Source of the DNA: Bacillota bacterium
GTDB lineage: Bacteria > Bacillota > Clostridia > Acetivibrionales > DTU013
DNA: 64,000 bases
Reading direction: 5' to 3'
Assembly: GCA_023412665.1 (NCBI GenBank)
Contig: JAEZCA010000051.1
Location: 1-64,000 of the forward strand
Shown: positions 16,795 through 24,747 of the stretch, one piece after another
Layout of the letters: each line of letters starts with the position of its first letter
Numbering within the stretch: position 1 is the first letter of the stretch
Position numbers and translations under genes: made by a program
Notes under the pieces: model-generated
Databases searched by the model: none
Seen by the model: only the letters and a program-made list of their open reading frames with translations
Told to the model about the DNA's origin: nothing

Positions 16795-16935
16795 TCATCT
16801 TTTTTCACATTTCTGGTTTGCCACTGTACAGCTGGTCTTGCATGCTGACTGGCATGAAGTCTGGCATTCTCCGCAGCCTGCGTTTTTAAGATCCTTCTTT
16901 GCTGCAGGAGCATTGATGGTCTTTATATGTTTCAT
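16795..16935 (-). CDS. scfA: SCIFF ribosomal peptide precursor (six cysteines in forty-five)
   Basis: The 46-residue peptide has a leader (MKHIKTINAPAAKKDLKNAG) and a core with six cysteines at positions 21, 24, 28, 32, 36 and 43, including SCQSACKTSC, which is nearly invariant in the family. The threonine after the fifth cysteine is the known thioether acceptor position in studied members. GGGGGGA lies upstream of the ATG. It is transcribed with the maturase scfB. The product's biological role is unknown in the field. Confidence 0.96.
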   Translation of the reverse strand: MKHIKTINAPAAKKDLKNAGCGECQTSCQSACKTSCTVANQKCEKR

Positions 16936-17021
16936 ATGTAATCCCCCCGATTGCTCAGATTTTTCTGTAAATCTATGGTTTGCGTCAATAATTATAGCAT
17001 ACATACTCAGCTTTGAAAAGG

Positions 17022-17459
17022 TCAGCTGCTAATATATTTAAATTTCGAGCTCTTAGTTGTGTTTATGCTCATGATGCCTCCTATAGCTCCGGCAAGTACT
17101 CCTATTACAGTCATGGTTATCACATATCTGTCAATTGTGAAGTTCTTACACAGAATACTGCTGAACAGGTAAAGTATCAGCATGTATATGAAGCCGACAA
17201 TGCTGCCATTGAGCCAGCCTCTGCTCCGAACTCCCTTTGTGGATACGGCCCCGGCCGTAAGCACGCTTACAACAGTAATTACAACTACCGCAGGTGTAAG
17301 CAGCTTTTGCGGAAAATCAAGGTTTGACAGTATCAGGGCAAACACCATGAATGCCGGTATTGTTATAATATAGGATGCAAGAAGCCCTTTTAACAGTGAT
17401 ATAAGCTTCAATCCTTCATTACCCTCAGGCTTTGCGTTCTGGCTTGCTGCTTTGGACAT
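17022..17459 (-). CDS. TIGR04086 family membrane protein
   Basis: The 145-residue protein has four predicted transmembrane helices (about residues 20-40, 48-68, 80-100, 112-135) with short loops such as STKGVRSRGWLNG. It matches the TIGR04086 membrane family found beside SCIFF genes and yajC in Clostridia. The ATG at 17459 follows AGGAG by 8 nt. Function unknown; by context a role in export or handling of the SCIFF peptide can be proposed but is not shown. Confidence 0.8.
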   Translation of the reverse strand: MSKAASQNAKPEGNEGLKLISLLKGLLASYIITIPAFMVFALILSNLDFPQKLLTPAVVVITVVSVLTAGAVSTKGVRSRGWLNGSIVGFIYMLILYLFSSILCKNFTIDRYVITMTVIGVLAGAIGGIMSINTTKSSKFKYISS

Positions 17460-17543
17460 GGACATCACTCCTGTACAATATTTCATATAATATAATATTA
17501 CACATAAGTCTGTTATAGAACTCAGCAGCAAACTGCCCGACAG

Positions 17544-17582
17544 CAGCAAAAAATCCCGCCTGTCATTACATGCGGGATCTTT
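17544..17582 (-). terminator. Terminator after yajC
   Basis: On the minus strand ATCCCGC (17572-17578) and GCGGGAT (17552-17558) form a stem followed by TTTTTTGC, 20 bp past the yajC stop. It separates queA-tgt-yajC from the TIGR04086-SCIFF unit. Confidence 0.85.
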
Positions 17583-17600
17583 GAATTCATTGAAAAACTC

Positions 17601-17891
17601 TCAAGATTCGACAGGCTTTACAACTTCCTTTATCGCCCATTTCTTAAAGTTGATCTTTGCTCTCTCAACACCTGTCTCCAGTGTGACTTCATCGTCCTTG
17701 ATGTTGACTACCTTGCCCGCTACGCCGCCGATGGTGACTACCTCATTGCCCACCTGCATTGCTTCAAGCATGGCCTTGGCCTTCTTGTCCCTTTTCTTCT
17801 GCGGAAGAAAAATAAGAAAATACATGATCAGTGCAAAAAATACAACATATCCCAGCGTGAGCCATATTCCCCCGCCTTGTGCTTCCGGCAT
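17601..17891 (-). CDS. yajC: Preprotein translocase subunit YajC
   Basis: The 96-residue protein has one transmembrane helix (about 10-29), the conserved FLIFLPQKKRDKKAKAMLEAM after it and a soluble domain with GNEVVTIGGVAGKVV, which are the YajC signatures. YajC joins SecDF in the accessory Sec complex. GGAGGGA lies before the ATG. It is the last gene of the queA-tgt-yajC run and is followed by a terminator. Confidence 0.97.
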   Translation of the reverse strand: MPEAQGGGIWLTLGYVVFFALIMYFLIFLPQKKRDKKAKAMLEAMQVGNEVVTIGGVAGKVVNIKDDEVTLETGVERAKINFKKWAIKEVVKPVES

Positions 17892-17950
17892 GCAAATCCC
17901 TCCATTCGTTATGATTTTTTATAGGCTATATCGTGACCATATAACTTAAT

Positions 17951-19072
17951 TTACAGCTTGTAACCATAAGAGCCGAAAAATTCATTTCTAAAATCACCCA
18001 GCCTATCATCTATTATAGCCTGTCTTACCTTTTTCATCAAGTCCAAAAGAAATTTAAGATTGTGCCATGTAGTCAGTCTTATGCCAAGCACTTCATCAGC
18101 TTTCAGCAGATGCCTGATATATGCCCTTGTGTAGTTCCTGCACGCATAGCAGTCACATTCCGGATCCAAAGGGGAAAAATCCCTTGCATACTTTGCATCA
18201 CGGGCAATGACCCTTCCTCTGCTGGTCATAACAGTACCGTTTCTGCCAATGCGCGTAGGAAGCACGCAATCAAACATGTCTACTCCCCTGATGGAGCCTT
18301 CGATCAAATAATCCGGGCTGCCTACACCCATTAGATATCTTGGCTTGTCTTCAGGAAGCAGCGGCACAGTACACTCGAGCATCCTGTACATATCCTCCGC
18401 AGGCTCACCCACACTCAGACCTCCGATAGAATAGCCCGGGAAATCCAGCGCTGTCAGTTCTTTAGCACTCTGCTCTCTCAGGTCCGCATATACACCTCCC
18501 TGTACAATACCGAACAACGCCTGTTTTTCAGTATTGGCATGCGCCCTCTTGCACCTTTCAGCCCATCTGGTAGTCCTCTCCAGCGACTTTTTTGCATAAT
18601 CGTGATCTGCCGGATATGGGATGCACTCATCAAAGGACATTATAATATCCGACCCCAGATCATTTTGTATCTTCATTGCAAGCTCCGGAGTGAATACATG
18701 CCTTGATCCGTCTATATGTGATTTGAAGGTGACGCCCTCCTCCTTTATATCTCTCAGATCGCTCAGGCTGAAAACCTGGAAGCCGCCGCTGTCAGTCAGT
18801 ATGGGCCTGTCCCAGTTCATGAACCTATGAAGGCCTCCCGCCTCCCTGATTAACTCATTTCCCGGTCTCATGTACAGATGATATGTATTGCTTAAAATGA
18901 TCTCCGCTCCGACTTCCTTCATCTCATCGGGCGTCATCCCCTTAACGGTAGCCTGTGTTCCGACCGGCATAAAGGCAGGCGTCTCAAAGGAACCATGGGG
19001 CGTATGCACAATACCCAGCCTTGCGCCTGTTTGTTTACATTTTTTAATAAATTCATACCTTATTGCAGCCAT
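17951..19072 (-). CDS. tgt: tRNA-guanine transglycosylase
   Basis: Tgt swaps guanine-34 for preQ1 in tRNAs with GUN anticodons, such as the tRNA-Asn at the start of this window. The 373-residue protein has GGFQVFSLSDLR near the substrate pocket, the nucleophile-bearing GVDMFDCVLPTRIGRNG, and the zinc site CDCYACRNYTRAY...H in the C-terminal part. The ATG at 19072 is chosen because AAAGGTGG is 5 nt upstream. It lies 22 bp after queA. Confidence 0.97.
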   Translation of the reverse strand: MAAIRYEFIKKCKQTGARLGIVHTPHGSFETPAFMPVGTQATVKGMTPDEMKEVGAEIILSNTYHLYMRPGNELIREAGGLHRFMNWDRPILTDSGGFQVFSLSDLRDIKEEGVTFKSHIDGSRHVFTPELAMKIQNDLGSDIIMSFDECIPYPADHDYAKKSLERTTRWAERCKRAHANTEKQALFGIVQGGVYADLREQSAKELTALDFPGYSIGGLSVGEPAEDMYRMLECTVPLLPEDKPRYLMGVGSPDYLIEGSIRGVDMFDCVLPTRIGRNGTVMTSRGRVIARDAKYARDFSPLDPECDCYACRNYTRAYIRHLLKADEVLGIRLTTWHNLKFLLDLMKKVRQAIIDDRLGDFRNEFFGSYGYKL

Positions 19073-19094
19073 TATATCCACCTTTATATATTAT

Positions 19095-20120
19095 TTATTT
19101 TATGAGCATTGCATCTCCAAAGCTGAAGAATCTGTATTTTTCCTTTACCGCTGTGTGATATGCCTCCATTATATGCTCCTTGCCTGCAAAGGCGCTGACA
19201 AGCATAATCAGTGTAGATTCCGGCAAATGGAAATTTGTTATCAGTGCATCAACGATTTTGAACGAGTAGCCTGGATATATAAAAATATCGGTCCATCCCG
19301 AGGATGCCTTTACACAGCCATCGGTGGAACTGACGGTCTCAAGCACACGACAGCTTGTCGTCCCTACTGCGATGATCCTTCCTCCGTCTGCCCTTGCTTT
19401 GTTTATCATGTTTGCGGCAGCTTCATTCAAATCGAAAAATTCAGAATGCATTACATGCTCTTCGACATTTTCAACCTTGACAGGCCTGAATGTACCAAGT
19501 CCCACATGCAATGTCAGATATGCCTGCTTTACGCCCATCTGTTCAAGCTCTCCCAGCAGCTCCCTTGTAAAATGCAGTCCTGCTGTCGGCGCTGCAGCTG
19601 ACCCTCTGTACCGTGAATAAACCGTCTGATACCGTTCGGAGTCAGCAAGCTTCCTGGTTATATAAGGAGGCAGCGGCACAATACCCACCCTGTCAAGCAC
19701 CTCCTGGAATATCCCTTCATACTCAAAATGGACCAGTCTGTTGCCGCCTTCTGTCACATCGATTATTTCGGCACGGAGTGCACCATCTCCAAATACGAAC
19801 CTGGCACCGGGCTTCGCCCTTTTTCCCGGCTTCAGAATGACTTCCCATACATCGTTTTCCAGGTTTTTCAGCAGCACGAACTCTATCCTGCCGCCGGTAC
19901 CTTCCTTTTCGCCAAGAAGCCTTGCGGGTATTACTCTTGTGTCATTCAATACAAGGCAGTCTCCCTTTTTCAGATATCCCTTTATATCTTCAAACACCCT
20001 GTGTTCAATGCTGCCGCTTTCTCTGCCGAGAACCAGGAGTCTTGATTTGCTTCTTTCTGCAATCGGCTCCTGTGCTATCAGCTCCTGCGGAAGCTCATAA
20101 TAAAAATCACTCGATTTCAT
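19095..20120 (-). CDS. queA: S-adenosylmethionine:tRNA ribosyltransferase-isomerase
   Basis: QueA converts preQ1-tRNA to epoxyqueuosine using the ribosyl part of SAM. The 341-residue protein begins MKSSDFYYELPQELIAQEP and carries LVLNDTRVIPARLLG, SAAAPTAGLHFT, HVGLGTFRPVK and TNFHLPESTLIMLVSAFAG, all family hallmarks. The ATG at 20120 follows AGGAGAAAA; 17 more upstream codons are open but have no ribosome-binding site. It heads the queA-tgt-yajC unit. Confidence 0.97.
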   Translation of the reverse strand: MKSSDFYYELPQELIAQEPIAERSKSRLLVLGRESGSIEHRVFEDIKGYLKKGDCLVLNDTRVIPARLLGEKEGTGGRIEFVLLKNLENDVWEVILKPGKRAKPGARFVFGDGALRAEIIDVTEGGNRLVHFEYEGIFQEVLDRVGIVPLPPYITRKLADSERYQTVYSRYRGSAAAPTAGLHFTRELLGELEQMGVKQAYLTLHVGLGTFRPVKVENVEEHVMHSEFFDLNEAAANMINKARADGGRIIAVGTTSCRVLETVSSTDGCVKASSGWTDIFIYPGYSFKIVDALITNFHLPESTLIMLVSAFAGKEHIMEAYHTAVKEKYRFFSFGDAMLIK

Positions 20121-20222
20121 TTTTCTCCTATAAATGTTACATATCTGCTTATACACATTAATTATTTGCAATTTGACTGATGTTAACCCATTGATCCTGA
20201 ATGAAATTTACATTTCATACAT

Positions 20223-20244
20223 AAAGCTGCTTTTACGCAGCTTT
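20223..20244 (-). terminator. Hairpin after the SpoIID-like gene
   Basis: AAAGCTGC (20223-20230) and GCAGCTTT (20237-20244) form an 8-bp stem with a 6-nt loop, about 70 bp past the SpoIID-like stop. The downstream T run on the minus strand is short (TTTATG), so termination is probable rather than certain. Confidence 0.6.
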
Positions 20245-20312
20245 ACTCAGACATCACAATGGAAATCATACTATATGATACCGATTTTTACAATATGTTA
20301 ACCAATCATTGT

Positions 20313-22133
20313 CTATTCAACACTTGTCCCCTGGAAATAATGCGTAAGTATATCCTGGTATGATATGCCGGCTTTGCCCATACCTATAGCTCCTTCTTGG
20401 CTCATACCCACGGCATGCCCCCAGCCCTTTCCGCTAAACACATAGGTCTCGGGAACAACTGTTGCCTTATTCACGACATCATTGGCTCCAAGAACCACGA
20501 TCTTGTTATTTGATCCCTTCACACTTTGTATACCATCTGCGGTTATTACCTTTTTGCCTCCAAGCTGTGTTCTTACCGGTTCGGATACTTCCGGAGCAAT
20601 AACAGTGGGCGCCTTTGGCATTGCAGGTGGTGCGGTGTCAACCGCCTGAGCTCCTGTATCTGATGCTGCTTGTGTTTTCGCTTCCGTATCAGTGCCTTGC
20701 GCTTGAGTAGCAGTTGGTTTTTCTGCTGTCTGATTTATATCGGCAGTTGTTCTTGGTTTATCGGAAAGGCCGGAAATGAATACATCTGCATCAGATGTAA
20801 TAGTATAAAGCTGGCTGTCAAGTCCGAACAAAGTCCGGCATTTTTCATTGGAATAATACTGCGGCTCACCTCTGCTTGCGCCCGTAACGGCCAGTTGGGT
20901 GACCCTTCCTGTAGGCGCTGTCCTGGTAATAGTTATCCCCAGTATGCTGCCAAGCTGCGGAAGCTTTGCCTTAACGTCGGAAGCACGCAGTGTTTTAGTC
21001 CAGGTATATATCTTCTCATACTTATCTTCAACGCTGACGAGATAAGGGTAGGACGACCCCCATACATTCCTTACATCCTCGGTGCTTCCTCCACCGGAGG
21101 CAAAGTAGTATACATGCTTAATCGGCTCTCCATTATAAGTGATTATCTTGTCATAAACCTCATCTATGGCGCTGTTGCAGCCAGCTATTTCTACACTGTA
21201 GCCCTTATAGACCTGACAATGCGTGGTATCGCATATATCGAACCCGGTACTGCCGTGCTTGCCCCTGTTATTGAGAGCATACATTTTTGATGTGACAGCC
21301 TGTGCCTTTAAGGCTTCAGCCGGAGACCTCCCGCCTATTTCGGGAGGTACGTTGCCATAAAGATATTCCCTTATGTCTACAACGTTTATAACTGTCATAT
21401 CGCTGTTTGAAAGCCTCTTTACTTCTATTGCGCCTCTGTATTGCTTTCCCTTTATTTTGAGTACCGGAGGTTCGCTTTCCTGAGCGGGACGAATCTGAAA
21501 ATCCGCAGTTTTGCTGCCGAATATGCACATGGTCCTATACTGGCCGTTGATTACGGCTATCCTTCCAGAGGATGGCTGAATGATTTCATAGCCTGCCTCG
21601 CCCAAAACAGGTATCATAGTGCTTATCAGTTCATTTGCGCCTGCTTCGCTCACGCAGAGCCCCGTCCATACCTGCCAGGCATCATTATAGGCTATGAAGG
21701 CGTCTATTCCGATCTGCCTGTAGTAGGATGCCTGGTCCCCTGCAGTTAAGGCATCGGGGAAATCGCTTCCTATTTTAATATGGTATGGGCCATATTTTGT
21801 TCCGGTGACACCGGCTCCAGAAGGGTCGTATTCCTTCAGGCCGCTGCCGGTATCATAATAGAAGGAATCCTTTCTGATATATAGAGCAGACGGGCTGGCT
21901 TCCCTGTATATCTCAACAAAATTTCCGCCCTGAGAAAATCCGATTTGCATACCGGCTTGAGCTGATACATCAAATAATGACTGTGCTGTATTGACAGAGC
22001 TTCCTTTATAAAACAAGCCCACCTTAACTGTTTCAGTAATCTGATCGGCTCCAGCAGAAACAGTCGGCAATGATGTTAATATGACTGCAACAGCTAATAT
22101 TGCTGCAGACTTTTTTATGATTTTTTTGATCAT
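20313..22133 (-). CDS. SpoIID/LytB domain protein with signal peptide
   Basis: The 606-residue secreted protein has a signal peptide (residues 1-28, ILTSLPTVSAGA). Residues about 30-220 have no recognised fold and may hold a SPOR-like part. The SpoIID/LytB catalytic region lies at about 245-420: PPEIGGRSPAEALKAQAV, CDTTHCQVYKG and YFASGGGSTEDV. Then come a Gln/Thr/Ala-rich linker and a C-terminal SGKGWGHAVGMSQEGAIGMG. SpoIID-type enzymes cut denuded peptidoglycan glycan chains. The size and signal peptide suggest a vegetative or late-sporulation cell-wall lytic protein rather than canonical SpoIID. Confidence 0.88.
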   Translation of the reverse strand: MIKKIIKKSAAILAVAVILTSLPTVSAGADQITETVKVGLFYKGSSVNTAQSLFDVSAQAGMQIGFSQGGNFVEIYREASPSALYIRKDSFYYDTGSGLKEYDPSGAGVTGTKYGPYHIKIGSDFPDALTAGDQASYYRQIGIDAFIAYNDAWQVWTGLCVSEAGANELISTMIPVLGEAGYEIIQPSSGRIAVINGQYRTMCIFGSKTADFQIRPAQESEPPVLKIKGKQYRGAIEVKRLSNSDMTVINVVDIREYLYGNVPPEIGGRSPAEALKAQAVTSKMYALNNRGKHGSTGFDICDTTHCQVYKGYSVEIAGCNSAIDEVYDKIITYNGEPIKHVYYFASGGGSTEDVRNVWGSSYPYLVSVEDKYEKIYTWTKTLRASDVKAKLPQLGSILGITITRTAPTGRVTQLAVTGASRGEPQYYSNEKCRTLFGLDSQLYTITSDADVFISGLSDKPRTTADINQTAEKPTATQAQGTDTEAKTQAASDTGAQAVDTAPPAMPKAPTVIAPEVSEPVRTQLGGKKVITADGIQSVKGSNNKIVVLGANDVVNKATVVPETYVFSGKGWGHAVGMSQEGAIGMGKAGISYQDILTHYFQGTSVE

Positions 22134-22292
22134 ATTATCTCCTTCTCATTAGTAAGGGGTAAACTGCATAAATTAACCATACATAATAATTTATTCGACA
22201 TTAAATACCTCACTTCCTTCTATATCGGCATATTAGCAGTCTTTTTGCTAATATTTAATACTACTGTAATAAAAGCTGCCGATACAAAACAT

Positions 22293-22321
22293 TTGACAAT
22301 ATGTAATTGCGATGTTATTAT
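22293..22321 (+). promoter_or_regulatory. Promoter of the lysine-riboswitch operon
   Basis: TTGACA (22293-22298) and TATTAT (22316-22321) are 17 bp apart and lie about 43 bp before the riboswitch. This is a strong SigA-type promoter for asd-dapA-dapB. The 485-bp gap between the SpoIID-like gene and asd holds this promoter, the riboswitch, its terminator, and a short inverted repeat TATTAGCA/TGCTAATA at 22231-22253. Confidence 0.85.
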
Positions 22322-22363
22322 AGTTTAAAGCTTTAGCTGTAAAGTAATAAAATAGCAGGAAAC

Positions 22364-22529
22364 GATAGAGGTGCGCTTCTCATCAGTAATTCCGCGTAAG
22401 GCCGCAGGGGCCGGTGATACGGAGTGAAAGGGCGAAGCGCCGAAGGAAGCAATCCCCTGCAGGAAAGCATCCTGGTTGTAATTGCGAACAGCATTACAAC
22501 TGTCATCAAGCATTTGATGGAGCGCTATC
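22364..22529 (+). ncRNA. Lysine riboswitch (L box)
   Basis: The sequence follows the L-box order: P1 strand GATAGAGGTGCG, then CATCAGTA in the first junction, GTGAAAGGGCGAAGCGCCGA, CCTGGTTGTAATTGC, TGTCATCAAG...TTGATGGAGCG and the closing CTATC (22525-22529) that pairs with GATAG (22364-22368). It resembles the lysC leader of Bacillus subtilis in arm order and core bases. It binds lysine and controls the asd-dapA-dapB transcript through the terminator downstream. Confidence 0.93.
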
Positions 22530-22568
22530 AGTTCATATGAACCCTTTTATAAAGGGATACGCATTTGG

Positions 22569-22600
22569 AACTGTTGGCAACCGCCAACAGTTTAATTTTT
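22569..22600 (+). terminator. Riboswitch-controlled terminator before asd
   Basis: AACTGTTGGC (22569-22578) and GCCAACAGTT (22583-22592) form a 10-bp stem with a 4-nt loop, followed by TTAATTTTT. It lies between the lysine riboswitch and the asd ribosome-binding site, as expected for a transcriptional OFF switch when lysine is plentiful. Confidence 0.88.
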
Positions 22601-22618
22601 ATCAGGAGGTAATATACT

Positions 22619-23695
22619 ATGAACGAAAAGCTCAAGGTTGGAATACTCGGTGGTACCGGCATGGTCGGACAGCGTTTCGTCACACTGCTCGAAAACCATC
22701 CCTGGTTTGAGGTAAAGGCTATAGGCGCAAGCGAAAGATCAGCCGGACTCACATTTGAAAAGGCTGTCGAGGGACGATGGAAACTGGATATACCAATGCC
22801 TGAAGGTGTCAGGGATATCATAGTAAAAAATGTCACCGAAATTGATAAAATGGCAGATGAGGTCGACATGGTCTTCTGTGCCGTTGATATGAAAAAGGAT
22901 GAGATCCGTGAACTCGAAGAAAAATACGCCAGGGCTGAGATACCTGTCATATCAAACAACTCGGCTCATAGATTCACTGATGATGTTCCAATGATAATCC
23001 CTGAGATCAATCCGGAGCATGCTGCAATAATAGAAAGTCAAAGAAAGCGCCTTGGAACCAGGAAGGGTTTCATTGCTGTCAAATCCAACTGCTCGCTTCA
23101 AAGCTACGTCCCCCCTATTCATGCGCTGATGCAGTATGAACCGGAGAAGGTACTGGCTTCAACTTACCAGGCTATTTCAGGCGCGGGCAAGGTTTTCAAG
23201 GACTGGCCGGAGATACTGGATAACGTGATACCATATATAGGCGGTGAAGAAGAAAAGAGTGAAAAAGAGCCGCTGAAAATCTGGGGCAGCATTGAAAGCG
23301 GAAAAATAATCCCTTCAAAAGGGCCCGCTATATCTGCACAGTGCTATAGAGTCCCGGTTTTAGACGGGCATATGGCAGCGGTGTATGTTTCCTTCAGGAA
23401 CAAGCCATCTATGGACGAGATCATCGGATGCTGGAAGGAATTCAAGGGCAGAGCGCAGGAGCTGAAGCTGCCTAGCGCACCTGCACAGTTCCTGACTTAT
23501 TTTGAGCAGCCTGACAGGCCGCAGTCAAAGCTCGACAGAAATCTGGAAAATGGTATGGGAATCGCCGTAGGCAGGCTGCGTGAAGATAACCTTTTCGATT
23601 ACAAGTTCACCTGCCTGTCCCACAACACAATCAGAGGCGCTGCCGGAGGCGGTGTACTGATGGCTGAGCTGCTGAAGGCAGAAGGATGGCTGTAA
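22619..23695 (+). CDS. asd: Aspartate-semialdehyde dehydrogenase (archaeal/fungal-type)
   Basis: Asd reduces aspartyl phosphate to aspartate semialdehyde, the branch point to lysine/diaminopimelate and threonine/methionine. The 358-residue protein has the NADP-binding GILGGTGMVGQRF, the catalytic cysteine in AVKSNCSLQSYVPP, and QAISGAGK. The extra segments and C-terminal AGGGVLMAELL fit the longer branch shared with archaea and fungi. CAGGAGG is 7 nt before the ATG. It is the first gene after the lysine riboswitch. Its last codons are repeated downstream (see the repeat entry). Confidence 0.96.
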   Translation: MNEKLKVGILGGTGMVGQRFVTLLENHPWFEVKAIGASERSAGLTFEKAVEGRWKLDIPMPEGVRDIIVKNVTEIDKMADEVDMVFCAVDMKKDEIRELEEKYARAEIPVISNNSAHRFTDDVPMIIPEINPEHAAIIESQRKRLGTRKGFIAVKSNCSLQSYVPPIHALMQYEPEKVLASTYQAISGAGKVFKDWPEILDNVIPYIGGEEEKSEKEPLKIWGSIESGKIIPSKGPAISAQCYRVPVLDGHMAAVYVSFRNKPSMDEIIGCWKEFKGRAQELKLPSAPAQFLTYFEQPDRPQSKLDRNLENGMGIAVGRLREDNLFDYKFTCLSHNTIRGAAGGGVLMAELLKAEGWL

Positions 23696-23742
23696 GGCAG
23701 AAGGATGGCTGTAAGCCGTAAGGATGACTGTAAAACGTAAGG
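23675..23742 (+). repeat. Tandem 19-bp repeat covering the asd stop codon
   Basis: A 19-bp unit, AAGGCAGAAGGATGGCTGT, occurs at 23675-23693 and, identical, at 23694-23712. A diverged third copy lies at 23713-23731 and a partial fourth starts at 23732. The first copy is coding (the last residues of Asd and its stop); the others are untranslated spacer before dapA. The unit resembles a ribosome-binding site plus a short stop-proximal segment and probably arose by slippage or local duplication. Confidence 0.9.
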
Positions 23743-23773
23743 TAATAATATGTTTATGGAGGTTGCTGAAAGC

Positions 23774-24652
23774 ATGAAAAAGTGTATTTTCACAGGATCC
23801 GGCGTTGCTATTGTAACGCCCTTCACAAATGACGGTATTGATTATGACAAGCTTGGAGAGCTTATTGAATTCCAGATCAGAGAAAGAACAGACGCGATAG
23901 TCATCTGCGGCACAACCGGAGAAGCCTCTACAATGCCTGATGATGAGCATATTGCCGCTATTGCCTATACGGTCAAAAAGGTTAACGGCAGAGTGCCTGT
24001 CATAGCCGGCACCGGCAGCAATGATACAAGACACGCTATCAACCTCAGCAAAAAGGCTGAAGAAGCCGGCGCTAATGCAATACTGAGCGTCAGCCCCTAC
24101 TATAACAAAACAACTCAGCGCGGTCTGTATGAGCACTTTAAGGCCATTGCAGATAACGTGAAAATACCGATGGTGCTTTATAATGTGCCATCAAGAACCA
24201 ATTTGAATATAAACCCCGATACAGTGAAAAAATTGTCTGAAATAGACAATATAGTAGCTATAAAGGAATGCAACCTAAGCCAGGTCGGTGAGATCATTAA
24301 TCTCTGCGGCAGTGACTTTACTGTTTATTCAGGAGAAGATGGACTGGTAGTTCCGCTGATGTCGCTCGGAGGCAAGGGCGTCATTTCCGTAATGGCAAAT
24401 ATCATTCCCGGTGATACTCACGACATGGCTGCCAAGTACCTGACAGGAGATATCGAGGAAGCCAGGAAGCTGCAGCTGAAGACTGTCGAGCTGGTAAAGG
24501 CACTTTTCATCGAGGTCAGCCCCATTCCGGTAAAGGAAGCAATGAACCTGATGGGTATGAATGTAGGAAAATGTCGTATGCCGCTGGTCGAAATGGCCGA
24601 GGCCAATAAGCAGGTACTGATCAAAGCTCTGCAAAACTACGGTTTAATTTAA
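23774..24652 (+). CDS. dapA: 4-hydroxy-tetrahydrodipicolinate synthase
   Basis: DapA condenses pyruvate with aspartate semialdehyde, the first committed step to diaminopimelate and lysine. The 292-residue TIM-barrel protein has FTGSGVAIVTPF, the GTTGE pyruvate-binding motif, PVIAGTGSNDT, the catalytic tyrosine in MVLYNVPSRTN and the Schiff-base lysine in NIVAIKECNLSQ. The ATG at 23774 matches family N-termini (MKKCIFTGSG) and has GGAGG 11 nt upstream; a second ATG eight codons earlier (23750) has AAGG 7 nt upstream and is possible. Confidence 0.97.
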   Translation: MKKCIFTGSGVAIVTPFTNDGIDYDKLGELIEFQIRERTDAIVICGTTGEASTMPDDEHIAAIAYTVKKVNGRVPVIAGTGSNDTRHAINLSKKAEEAGANAILSVSPYYNKTTQRGLYEHFKAIADNVKIPMVLYNVPSRTNLNINPDTVKKLSEIDNIVAIKECNLSQVGEIINLCGSDFTVYSGEDGLVVPLMSLGGKGVISVMANIIPGDTHDMAAKYLTGDIEEARKLQLKTVELVKALFIEVSPIPVKEAMNLMGMNVGKCRMPLVEMAEANKQVLIKALQNYGLI

Positions 24653-24657
24653 GGGAA

Positions 24658-24707
24658 TGGGACACTCCTCTGCAGGGAGTATTTCTCTATGGCCGAGGAA
24701 TGTCCCA
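24658..24707 (+). repeat. Inverted repeat between dapA and dapB
   Basis: TGGGACA (24658-24664) pairs with TGTCCCA (24701-24707), with an inner complementary pair CTCC.../GGAG. A GGGACACTCCT core also occurs at 27732-27742, next to the tRNA-Leu terminator, so it may belong to a small dispersed repeat family. It could moderate read-through from dapA to dapB. Confidence 0.6.
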
Positions 24708-24747
24708 TAATAAATCCCTATCCTTACCGATAAAGGGAGTGCACAAA

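Noticed and set aside
20222..20312. Possible riboswitch between queA and the SpoIID-like gene
   Set aside because: Only a simple terminator hairpin is visible; no preQ1 riboswitch core sequence was found upstream of queA either.
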